A stretch of DNA of 11,001 bases, from assembly GCA_025331125.1 (NCBI GenBank), contig JAOALB010000370.1, positions 1 through 11,001 of the forward strand, read 5' to 3'. This document shows, in pieces, positions 1-7,994 of this stretch (positions are counted from its first letter, which is position 1; the number at the start of each line of letters is the position of its first letter). This DNA comes from Mycogone perniciosa (taxonomy: Eukaryota > Ascomycota > Sordariomycetes > Hypocreales > Hypocreaceae). Below the pieces are notes generated by a model. It saw only the letters and a list, made by a program, of their open reading frames with translations, was not told where the DNA came from and ran no database searches. The position numbers and the translations under genes were made by a program.

Positions 1-90
1 GTCGAGCTTGGCAAACCCGTCTAGGATTAAACTTGGTATCGTGGTGAAGGGAACTTCGCATCCAAAGTCAATTACCGTCTCCGTGCTTTC
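1..90 (-). pseudogene. Fragment of a second copy of the gene A family (runs off the window)
   Basis: Reading the minus strand from about position 81 to 1 gives VIDFGCEVPFTTIPSLILDG followed by FAKLD. This matches gene A around residue 650 of its long ORF (VVDFGCPVPFTELPQLIEEG) with about 14 of 22 identical residues and no gaps; the DNA aligns without gaps over about 57 bases. The reading frame differs from that of gene B, whose TAA stop (72-74) lies inside this fragment's V-I codons. The piece therefore begins in mid-domain directly at, or overlapping, the end of B. It is either a 5'-truncated tandem copy or the far side of a rearrangement. Whether the rest of the copy is intact cannot be seen. 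Homology is clear; gene status is unknown. Confidence 0.7.
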
Positions 91-2591
91 TTCGGCCGCT
101 GCTCCTCTAGTGTTATCCGCTGTTCCGCCTCTATAGCCGCCCGCTTTAGACTGCCTGGCCGGGCCGCAAGGAATTGCTTCGCCTTTGTGGCGCCAGCCAG
201 CCGGATAATGCGCCGGCTTGTCAGTCTGCCGCGATGGGAACCCGGCGCCCACTCGATGCCGGTCAGGGCCATTGCTGTCGCCAGGCCGTTGATCCAATCG
301 TGGCTGGAAACGTCCTCTTCGCTTGTGTGCTGGATTGCCCCGCGCAGGATAAGAAACCATATGCCGTGCGTGGAAGAGATTGGCCGGCCCGCGGAGAGCT
401 CGCTAGATATACACGCTTGGTATATCTCTTTAGCAAAGTCCTGTCGAGCCTTGTTCGATGCGGCCATGGGCGGGGGCCCTTCAGATGCCAACCTTTCGAA
501 GAGCACCCAGAATTGCCTATGGCACATTTTACGTTAGCGATTAAATGCCCCAAGGCCACTTTTCGAAGGGACTAACCGGTCACTGAACGGCTCATCGCTC
601 GATTCCCAAGCAGCCAAGGCTGTATTGACCCTCTGCGATTGCCTGGCATGCTCTGTCGGTTCTCTGCCACTGCGAATGCCGCGGCCAAGATGTCTCCGCA
701 GCTGAAACGTTATGAAGGATACCATCTGTGGAATCCACATGTCGCGAAACACCTCCTCGAGGAAGCGGACAGCGGCCCTGATATCCCGGATAACCTTGCC
801 TCCGAGCTGGCCAAACCAGACCTGGCTATGCCGGTTAGCCGCCACAACAGGGCCGTAATGGTATGCCAAGGCGGCCACATGTAGCAGGATGGGCCGGTTA
901 TTGTTGGCTGTACAGGGCCACCGCGCGACGTTAATGGTGCCGATGGAATCGCGAAAGTCGAGCATATCCGGCGACACATACGGCCAGGCCCCTTTGCGTA
1001 GACTCTCAGTCGTGATAAGGGGGCCGAGGACTGTGTTTGGGAGCACCCTGGGGTCGCCTGTAAAGCAGAAGTTACCGAGACGATCCAGAACGGCGATGGC
1101 TTCTGAGAGTGCCAGGTCGAGACCCTCGTCGCCCTTGGCCTGGAACCGGCGGTCCATCTCACCCAATGCCAGCTCGAACATCTTGGCGTAGGAGCAGAGG
1201 ACGTTGGGGAATATGGACGGCCTGAAACTCCGCAACACGGGTATATATGACCGAGTCTCCCTCAGGAAGAACCGCATGAGTTGGAAGATGGGCTGGAGTA
1301 CGCTGAAAAAGTTCCTCCGTTGCCTGGTAAGCCCTGAGACTCTGACGGTGACAACCTGCTCTATGCGGAAGGCCATCTGCTCCTGTGCCATTGCGGCCTC
1401 AAGGCGCTGTCTCTCACGCGCGAACGGGGTTGACGATTCTGGCTGATCAGGTGTCTGCTCGCCCCGAAGGATACGGAACAGCTGCTCTTGTTTGGCTCGG
1501 ATATACGCAGGATTTCGGTTTGCCTCTGATGGCGGCAGTGTAAGCGCTGCCGTTGCTGTGCCTCTTGTGGGTAGGAGGTATTCCGCACGGCTCCGAATAA
1601 GTCGCTTGATGTTCGAGTAGCCCTGGAAGAAGCCAAAGGAAAGCACATCCACGCCATCGTTTCGGTAACTCATATTGTCTCGCATAATAGTGCAAAGGCT
1701 ACTGAGAAACTCTGGCGGGCCGCTGGAAGAGAAGTTGCCGTATCGCGGGTGGAAGGCGAGGGGATAAAAGGTAAAGTCATGCGGACTGCGATATAGCGCA
1801 GCAACTTTGGACCGATCCGCCAGCATGCAGAGTGCTTCCCCATCCTGATTGATACTCAGACGCCGGCCCTGGAACGCTCCTTCAACACAATTTATATCAG
1901 CAGCGAGAGCATATGATACCCGGTTGATGTGATCCAGGTTGTACTTCTTCTCGAGCTCGACGTGCAGTTGCTCAAGTCCGTCACTGTATAGTGATGCCTG
2001 ATGAGCAGTATTTTCGCCGTCCGCCTCTGCCTGCGCCTCTTCCTGTGCCTCGTTATTCGATGTATCGTCATTGCGACTGTTGCCACTTTCCTGGGGCAAG
2101 TCGCCACGCTCTCTGGGGCTACCGCTACCGTTACCGCCGTCGCTGTCGCTGTCGCTGCTTTCACTGTCACTATTGTCTTCGTTATCGGCTCGGAGGCGTG
2201 TCTCTCTTGGAAGATTCTCCAGCGGTTGGTTCACTTCAATCTGGATGTTAGCTTCGTGATCGTATGCGTGAAATGCGGGCTTGTGGTCGACCCAAAATTT
2301 ATCGTATGCGTGCCCCTGGGCAAAGCTAGGCCATTGCTCCATAAGCAATGCCTGGAAGATGGACCATTTCTCATACGATATGTTCTGTGACCGGCGATCG
2401 CCGAGTTTCCACGACGGCTCAACCCCTTCCCTAAGGAGCTCCCCATCCAAAAAGATCTGCTTTATATGCATGGACAGCGCCTCGGCGTGGTGGCGTTGCA
2501 TGACACTGCTCTGCATGGACGCAATCTGCTGGGCCCGGCGCTTCGCTCGCGACTGTGACAGGTCGAGGATCTCGGTCTGAACCGGGTGCAT
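72..2591 (-). CDS. Gene B: large uncharacterised fungal protein, 819 aa, two exons
   Basis: The model is exon 1 from 2591 to 577, an intron from 576 to 517, and exon 2 from 516 to 72. The product is 819 residues and starts MHPVQTEILDLSQ. The longer open frame up to 2612 would begin with TTG, so the first ATG at 2591 is preferred; an in-frame TAG lies at 2622-2624. Visible parts: a basic, probably helical N-terminus (SRAKRRAQQ); a segment with WPSFAQGHAYDKFW and HAYDHEANIQIEV; a Ser/Asp/Glu-rich low-complexity linker around residues 135-195; then a long globular region with FHPRYGNFSS, VDVLSFGFFQGYSNIKR and QPIFQLMRFFLRET. The C-terminus is very basic (RPKKARRR) and could be a nuclear signal. 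I recognise no catalytic motif and assign no function. It lies 162 bp downstream of gene A on the same strand and is markedly more GC-rich. It is most likely the partner of A in a multi-copy module (inference). Confidence 0.75.
517..576 (-). other. Intron in gene B (60 nt) that removes an apparent stop codon
   Basis: On the minus strand the donor is GTTAGT (576-571), a branch-point-like GCTAAC lies at 538-533, and the acceptor is CATAG ending at 517. The length of 60 nt and the branch-to-acceptor distance are typical for filamentous ascomycetes. Splicing joins EPFSD to RQFWVLFERL in frame. The in-frame TAA (534-536) is part of the branch point, so B is one gene and not two ORFs split by a nonsense codon. 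Confidence 0.75.
2118..2186 (-). repeat. Microsatellite-like tract coding an acidic Ser/Asp run
   Basis: Within gene B this tract encodes a run of Asn, Ser, Asp and Gly (DNEDNSDSESSDSDSDGG and following). On the plus strand it reads as repeated CGCTGT hexamers near 2138-2158, flanked by CCGCTACCG-type units. Such tracts change length easily. The resulting acidic linker separates the N-terminal segment of B from its large C-terminal region. Confidence 0.6.
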
Positions 2592-2753
2592 GACGACGAA
2601 CCAGGAATTCAAAGATAGGGTCTACCAAGTGACTGTATTGATCCCTGATCTTCCTTAAGCCTTTCTAGCTTACTGCTGTATTGATTTCCCCCTAAAGCTC
2701 ACGAGACCTTTCCCGTGACTCGATTCGACTTCAGGTCCCTGACAAGCTCGGTA
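2592..2753. other. Spacer between genes A and B
   Basis: These 162 bp separate the TGA of A (2754-2756) from the ATG of B (2591). Two short minus-strand open segments cross it in the frame of A's long ORF, broken by TGA at 2699-2701 and again at 2609-2611. A donor-like GTGAGC begins at 2702, but no acceptor joins it in frame to B. I see no clear TATA box. The shortness suggests that B's promoter overlaps the end of A, or that the two are transcribed together. Confidence 0.4.
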
Positions 2754-5386
2754 TCAAGAGGATGAAGTAAGGATCCCAAGGCATCGCTCCACCCAGACAT
2801 CGTCTTGACTATGAAAAATTTGAGCAATAAATGCAGGAGGACTATTCATCAAAGAAAGCAACTCCGTTCTTAATTTCATGAGCTCCATCTCTGGCCGTAA
2901 ATCCAATTCGCTGTTCCGTGGATTCTCTCGATATCCTGCATAAGGAACAACCCATCCAAGCTTGCGCAGAATCCGATTGTTCACTCCTTTATGCTCTAGA
3001 CGATATGCAAGTTGAATACCACCAAGTAAACCGGAGGCGTATACCCACCTATTTTCTTCACCATTTCGAGAACCCTAAGAACCATACCATTATCTTCCTC
3101 CCAGGGAAACCATTCGGGGTAGAGAAACCAAAGCATTCGAGTAGCGAGGGTCACAGCTAAAAGCCTGGGATCTTTCCGAGGCCCGGCTTCAAACTGCGAT
3201 CTGTACATTGGCAGTGCTGGTGTGACAGTGGACAACGCAAAAGTCAGTACAATCATCAAAAGGGGATCACACAAGGGATCTCCGAGGGCCTGTGTGAGAC
3301 AGTCACGGGCAGTTTCATAGTGTGCCAGAACTTTTTGATTGCCATGGGCGAATAGCTGTCGGGAGGCTTCGAACCCTTCCTCAATAAGCTGTGGAAGCTC
3401 GGTGAAAGGAACAGGACACCCAAAGTCAACCACAAACTTCGGTGTATTGACTTTGACAGCTTCATTGGGTTTATACTGCTGTACAAGGCTGTTAGGATAG
3501 CCATCCAAGTACATGTTCCCACCAAACAACCACCGGCTCTCGTCGCACATATCCGTATCATCACCACAGATCTTCCATTGATATAGACCGGAAACAAATG
3601 GACGAGTGGCAGCGGATTGGTTGACGTTTCTGGACAGTCTGGTAAATAAGCTGTGCCGGTTGTAATGGGGGATGATCCAGAGGTATGGCAATGCCTGTCT
3701 TCCCAGCGAACTTTTCCAGTTTTCTGCATCAGCGAGGCTGATGTGAGTCGAGATAGACATGTAGAACTTTCGAGCTAGCTGCCGATAATAGCAGTGATCC
3801 CAGAACGTACGGGTAATGCCATCGTCCCAGCCAAAGAGACCTTGCACCCTTTCAGGGTACGTATTTCCCAAGCCATGATTTCCTTTCCACACTTGTGCTA
3901 ATAAAGGTGCCTCGCCCACCAGGGTGTGAACAATATCGTAACTCAATCCTAGCTGTCCTTGCCAGCTCTCTGTATCTTTATCCTTGAGATTCGGATCGAG
4001 ATCTGGATTGACACAAAGTTGCCGGATCACTTGAAGCGCAAATTGACGATAGACCATCTTGCGCATATGGTCCAGAATACCGGGGTGACCATCTGGCTGG
4101 CAAGTTTGGAGGCGCAGCTCCAATTCTCTAGCTCTGCAATACTCTTGACTAACCGAATTCACGTCTTTCCGGTTGCAAAACACACCCTGCAGTCCATTGA
4201 AAGCAAAGCTGGTTGATGTAACAAGCTTGTCGTGGAGGTGGAGGTCGGACCAATTGAAAAGATCACGAGGCAACCAAGCAAGACTCGTATGACGCATGCT
4301 CCTCTCAAAGTCCAGGCCCCGGAGACATTTGCCCTCTCGATTTTTATATGTATCCTTGAACATCTGAGATCGCCTTGCAACATGATGGCAATTAACGCTT
4401 GCCTTTAAAGAACGAAGGAGAATTGTGGCCATGATCATATTTCTCTGATGATCTTCCCAGCTAGAATCACGACGGGTTCCCCGTACCCGGACAAAGTCAA
4501 TAGCAGAAATCCATCGATTGAATTCCCATCGCATGAATTTGTTGACATGGGCGGTTGGCAACACCCAAAATGGGCGGGGAGAACCACACGGGTGTGCTGT
4601 GGAAGGATTTAAACCTATGAAGAGATCCCAAGAGATGCGATATTCTTCTCGAACGCCAAAGCTAGTCTCGAGAGAGCCATCCAAGGCGTGTCGGATCCGG
4701 CATTTCATGGCCTCGAACGCTTTCCGAAGTCGCTTGAGTTGCGGCGTAGCCTTTAACGAAGTCGCCAAACCGGCATTACGATTTTGCCGAGCAGCCATGA
4801 TCCACGCGTCAAGCAATGAAGGTGGGCATGTCATTCCCTCCAAATGTGGCTCGCCGAAAAGTCCATAGTCGCGCTTAGAGGCCGTAGAGAAGAGTTCCTT
4901 ATTGACGTTGTACCGTTGAGCATAGGCAATGCCTCCCTTGTGTAGGGGATGTGCTCGACGGGTCTCAACCCTAGCGCTACCTGCTTGGCCGGTTAGGTTC
5001 CAATTGAAATGCTCTGATGATATTAGCGGAGATTGACTACTGTGTTTCATAGAATCAATCCAAGATTCCAAGCATCGACTTTTCAACAAGAATGTGCTAC
5101 TGCCTGAAGCGGCAGTATCCTCTAGGCCAACATCTATCCATGTGCTCAAGAGATCAGCCTTGGACCAGTCTAAGACTTGACGGAGGTGAGTTGCGATCTT
5201 GGTGCGGCATCCTTGGAACGTTGACGATTTTGCTTCCAGCTTGATGTTCTTTGCACTCAGGACGATGAACATCCCACGGAACTTGGTAAGATCAGGATGC
5301 TCAGTTCTTTGAGTCATGTAGCTCCAAATCGCCTCCAAGTATTCTTGAGGGAGATAATGATGCATATCCATGTTATTTTGGACCAT
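2754..5386 (-). CDS. Gene A, main body: uncharacterised multi-copy fungal family
   Basis: From ATG 5386, exon sequence runs to 3049, an intron covers 3048-2996, and the last exon runs 2995-2754, giving 859 residues for this part. Ordered landmarks in the first exon: FIVLSAKNIKL (residues 40-50), STWIDVGLED (81-90), SFGVREEYRISWDLF (242-256), FVRVRG (298-303), LFGWDDGITRTFWD (about 515-530) and VVDFGCPVPF (about 650). The spliced end reads EMVKKIEHKGVNNRILRKLG and later AQIFHSQDDVWVERC. From memory, these motifs recur in large, multi-copy hypothetical proteins of ascomycetes; I know of no assigned function and see no clear DDE, tyrosine recombinase, helicase or nuclease signature. The upstream AT-hook ORF (5420-6700) is in the same frame and is very probably the N-terminal part of the same protein. 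Gene B follows on the same strand. Confidence 0.75.
2996..3048 (-). other. Intron in gene A (53 nt)
   Basis: Minus-strand donor GTGGGT (3048-3043), acceptor TCTAG ending at 2996, and a weak branch-like TTCAAC (3015-3010). Removal joins EMVKKI to EHKGVNNRILRKLG in frame (phase 1 to phase 2) and adds 80 residues that end at TGA 2754-2756. The TAG that seems to end the long ORF (2996-2998) is therefore the splice acceptor. The long coherent reading on both sides supports the model; the branch point is the weak part. Confidence 0.7.
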
Positions 5387-5388
5387 GC

Positions 5389-5448
5389 CTGAACACGTTT
5401 CTCGCCGGCGACTGTAGGCTTACTTTCCACATCGTCGAACGAACGAAC
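5389..5448 (-). other. Unresolved interruption in gene A: in-frame TAA beside a (TTCG)n tract
   Basis: The AT-hook ORF ends at TAA 5420-5422, and the 796-codon ORF resumes at 5386 in the same frame with only 11 sense codons between. Three explanations fit. First, a 60-nt intron from 5448 (donor GTTCGT) to 5389 (acceptor TTCAG) restores the frame, but no good branch point is visible. Second, a single C to T change turned CAA into TAA. Third, slippage in the TTCG tandem tract shifted the frame; dropping one 4-nt unit gives HHPRSFDDVESKPTVAGEKR, which looks more protein-like, but then a second 1-nt change is needed near the A-run at about 5375-5380. A GTAAGC donor at the TAA has no convincing in-frame acceptor. 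Confidence 0.55.
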
Positions 5449-6700
5449 GAGGGTGATGTTGGATTACATCAGGTGGACAAACGCGGCGGATCGCTGGCAG
5501 AAGGAGACTATCAATCCACACCTGCTGTTCTTCTCTAGTAAGGTACGATGTTGTTCGGTAAACATGGGAGATCCTGGGAAAGAAAATATATACGCCAAAT
5601 TGAGGTGATTGGCGTCCGCTACCCAGTCGAAGGTGGGGAATGAGGTGCAAGGCCTTCCCTTGATGAAAGACATGAATGCTGCTCTTGATATTTCTTGACG
5701 TTGGAGGGAAATACGAGACATAAAGCCCCCGGTTGATGGATAGACATGAAGCCCAGGAGATGATGCTGTCCACATCCCAAGTGCGTTGAATGCTTGGGAT
5801 GTTATTCTGGGACCTTTCAATATCCAATTGTGGGCGATTGTCTCCACCGCTCAATATCGAGGACCATTCTAAATGTGTGTTCTTGTCTTCGTCTGCCTTG
5901 TGCGAGAGTGGCGTATGGCCAATTGCATCTGGCACTCCAAGGTTTTGCCAGTACTCAGCCATCTGCTTGAGGCCGAACATAGGCTGTTCATCTGATTCCA
6001 TGCTTCTTTCCTCCATGCAGTCACAGAGGTGACTCCACGTTTTTTCTAAAAATGCTTTTGCCAATAAGTGACTCGATTCAGCAGCGTCATTAGGGCCATC
6101 TTCGATATCCATAGCAGGTGTCAAAGCAGCATGGCTTAATTGAAAGGCCGAAGCATGAAGTGTCTCGTCATCATCGCTAAAAGCAAAATTATCGTCGCTC
6201 CGCGCTCCTTCATTTAAGGGTAGCACACTCGCGCTTACGGGTTCTGGCGTTCTCAATGACGTATGGGTTGTCTTGCATTGTCTAATTGTATTGCATAACT
6301 CTTTCGGGAGCGGCGGTATTGGATAACGAGACGATACCACTTCAGTGGATAGCATGTCACACCTTGTAGATTGTAGAGGCAATTCGTCGCTGAGGGTAAT
6401 GATCTCGTTTGGACCAAGGGCCGGAGACCTTTGAGGTGATGTGGTGATTCGGCATACCAAGCTAGCAGCATCCGCGAGGACATCGAGACAGTCTGATGAT
6501 TGCAAATGCGCCCGTGGTGTAGATGAAGCTGGCGTAGGTTGTATCTGTTGGGCCACGTAGACTCGAAATCGGACATCAGTGTGTGCAGTAGCAGATTGAA
6601 GCTGTCTTCGGACACATTTCGCAATAACGTCTTGCCTCGCCTTCTCCTCTTTAGAACCATACTTTCGGGGTCGACCGCGTTTCTTGGGTGTCCGTAGCAT
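5420..6700 (-). CDS. Gene A, N-terminal part: AT-hook segment
   Basis: This 426-codon ORF starts at ATG 6700 with a favourable context (accATG). Residues 5-13 (PKKRGRPRK) are a textbook AT-hook, a minor-groove binder of AT-rich DNA, followed by a basic helical stretch to about residue 35. Residues 50-300 are mostly low-complexity, rich in Ser, Thr, Pro, Asp and Glu, with an acidic patch FAFSDDDET (172-180). A folded segment starts near 305 (WDVDSIISWASCLSINRG) and ends in LTREEQQVWIDSLLLPAI and CPPDVIQHHPRSF (408-420), just before the TAA. That folded segment looks truncated by the stop, and the next ORF continues in the same frame 36 bases on. It is best read as the N-terminus of the large gene A protein, which would then be about 1,280-1,300 residues. 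Nuclear, DNA-binding function is an inference from the AT-hook. Confidence 0.75.
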   Translation of the reverse strand: MLRTPKKRGRPRKYGSKEEKARQDVIAKCVRRQLQSATAHTDVRFRVYVAQQIQPTPASSTPRAHLQSSDCLDVLADAASLVCRITTSPQRSPALGPNEIITLSDELPLQSTRCDMLSTEVVSSRYPIPPLPKELCNTIRQCKTTHTSLRTPEPVSASVLPLNEGARSDDNFAFSDDDETLHASAFQLSHAALTPAMDIEDGPNDAAESSHLLAKAFLEKTWSHLCDCMEERSMESDEQPMFGLKQMAEYWQNLGVPDAIGHTPLSHKADEDKNTHLEWSSILSGGDNRPQLDIERSQNNIPSIQRTWDVDSIISWASCLSINRGLYVSYFPPTSRNIKSSIHVFHQGKALHLIPHLRLGSGRQSPQFGVYIFFPRISHVYRTTSYLTREEQQVWIDSLLLPAIRRVCPPDVIQHHPRSFVRRCGK

Positions 6701-6760
6701 GGTTAGCGTATGTCCTATATTGCTGATTGAGTCAAGAACTCATGAGAACCCCTGAAAATA

Positions 6761-6851
6761 AGCTGCAATGACCCCGGAATCCTAAAGAGGCTAGTGTCTT
6801 GACCGCGAAATTTCAAACAGGTTAGTGTTGTGACCGCAAAATTCAAAGAGG
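6761..6851. repeat. Three imperfect 30-31 bp tandem repeats upstream of gene A
   Basis: Units run about 6761-6790, 6791-6821 and 6822-6851. The second and third are closely alike (both contain TAGTGT, then TGACCGC, then a run ending CAAA and AGG); the first is more diverged (TGACCCCGGAATCCTAAAGAGG). On the minus strand units two and three carry CACTA followed by GCC or ACC. They lie 60-150 bp upstream of the ATG of gene A, in the place of a promoter, or of subterminal repeats at one end of a mobile element. GACCGCAAAAT in unit three is also found in both inverted repeats of the MITE at 7632-7883. Confidence 0.65.
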
Positions 6852-6904
6852 TAATTTACGCGAACCCGACTCCTTAGCCAGCTAGGCACAATTCGACATA
6901 TAGA

Positions 6905-7261
6905 ATTAATCATCTAGCATAGGAATTTCTTCCTCTGGTATTAGCTCTAGTAGAGGGCTAGGTGCAGGGAGGAAGTTAAAGATCTCCAGATCGTTAATCG
7001 GCAAGTTATAGTTATAGTTATCCCTAAAATCGACAACACTTAATACATTAGTTCCTATAATACTATTGCCGGGCCAAATGGAATTTTCGCCGCTAATTCT
7101 ATAAAATAGTAAAGGCAAGATAAAGGGAAATCCTAAGTGTCACGTTCCGAGCACGTTTCCCTTATATACAGTTGGTACCGTCATGATAATTGCTAGAAAT
7201 GCGATTATTAGCCCATTCTTTTGCCTGTTGGCGTGACGGTATGACGGTTCGTTACAATTAA
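6905..7261 (-). mobile_element. AT-rich repeat relic, possibly a solo LTR
   Basis: On the minus strand the segment starts TGTAACGAACCGTCATACCG at 7256, has a TATA-like TATATAAGGG at about 7160-7169, and runs to about 6910. ATTAA pentamers flank it on the plus strand (6905-6909 and 7257-7261), as a 5-bp target duplication would. The 5' TG and the TATA position fit an LTR, but the 3' end is GA and not CA, and the flanks are so AT-rich that the matching pentamers may be chance. A shorter unit 7139-7256 bounded by TGTCACG and TGTAACG inverted ends, with internal ACCGTCAT/ATGACGGT, is an alternative. A 70-codon minus-strand ORF (6906-7118) lies inside; it matches nothing I recognise. Confidence 0.3.
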
Positions 7262-7631
7262 GATAGTACATAGTTATTTACCCTGCTATAGTCCTAAAAG
7301 CTTTATTAATAATATGTATTTAGGAGTAATTTAGAATCGTTAGTGATCCGAGTTTAACGTAAGTCTGCCGATCATTGCGGGAAATCCTCGTAATGCCGCC
7401 CGCCATAATTCGAGCTTGAGGGTTTTACTTGAGCTTGTAGGCTGGGGTGTCTGGCTTGAATTGACCTAGCTTGGGCTGTAATCAGCGTTGACAGCTGATT
7501 CCTCTCTAAAGCGTATCCACCCCCATAAGTAATCGCCCAATTCCAGAGGATTTCATGACGCTATTAGCTATGTGCAGTGCATAAAATGGATACACACTAG
7601 CAGTCCAGATAATAGAGATATACTACTCCGT
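7262..7631. other. Non-coding stretch, no gene seen
   Basis: This is AT-rich sequence with stops in all frames. The only structure noted is a small inverted repeat AATCAGC / GCTGATT around 7480-7501 with a short loop. The MITE target-duplication copy TCCGT occupies 7627-7631 at its right edge. Confidence 0.5.
7627..7631. repeat. Target-site duplication of the MITE, left copy (TCCGT)
   Basis: TCCGT is adjacent to the left inverted repeat and identical to 7884-7888, adjacent to the right one. Five base pairs is short, but the exact adjacency on both sides supports it. Confidence 0.7.
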
Positions 7632-7883
7632 CAAGCGGGCTGCAACAAAAGCGAGACCGCAAAATGGCCTTACACACACAACAACACAACACAACACGGC
7701 TTGTAAATTTGACTATCCAACCCATCTAACACCCGGTCATCCTGACTTCCAAATCCAATACGGCTTTAAACCTATCTGGCATAGAGTCGATCCAGCCATT
7801 AATACTGTGATGTCATGGGTGGTGGTGGTGGTGTTGTGTGTGTGAGGCCATTTTGCGGTCTCGCTTTTTTTTCAGCCCGCTTG
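7632..7883. mobile_element. 252-bp MITE with 52-bp terminal inverted repeats
   Basis: The left end (7632-7683) begins CAAGCGGGCTGCAACAAAAG and continues CGAGACCGCAAAATGGCC then ACACACACAACA. The reverse complement of the right end (7832-7883) is the same with three mismatches over about 52 bases. TCCGT lies directly outside both ends (7627-7631 and 7884-7888), a 5-bp target-site duplication. The 148-bp interior has no ORF and grades into GGT and GT/AC microsatellite at the inner edges of the repeats. It is a non-autonomous element; the superfamily cannot be named. The high identity of the two repeats suggests fairly recent activity compared with the decayed relics around it. Confidence 0.85.
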
Positions 7884-7994
7884 TCCGTACAAATCCTGGT
7901 AATACTACGATACTCCGCAGTCTAAATCCTTGTCACACACTTCACCGTTATCATTGCCGAAGCGCTCGGCATAGAGCCCACAACCCCCACCAGA

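Noticed and set aside
534..536. In-frame TAA between the 692- and 151-codon ORFs as stop readthrough or a nonsense mutation
   Set aside because: A 60-nt intron with GTTAGT donor, GCTAAC branch point and CATAG acceptor removes it in frame.
174..575. Plus-strand ORFs opposite the B tail
   Set aside because: Low-quality, Arg/Cys/Pro-rich shadows of a well-supported minus-strand exon.
2231..2628. Minus-strand ORFs overlapping the start of B, and plus-strand ORFs at 1991-2390
   Set aside because: They are shadows of gene B in other frames; the plus-strand ones only read the repetitive acidic tract as low-complexity Leu/Ser/Val or Arg/Cys peptide.
2612..2790. A coding bridge joining A and B into one protein (segment with LLHPLDTELVRDLKSNRV)
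   Set aside because: It needs a frameshift after VWVERC, crosses TGA at 2699-2701 and needs another frame change at about 2612; no intron fits. A ends naturally at 2754.
2754..6700. KDZ, CACTA (TNP2) or tyrosine-recombinase transposase identity for gene A
   Set aside because: I could not find the catalytic signatures of any of these families; the CACTA cores in the upstream repeats alone are not enough.
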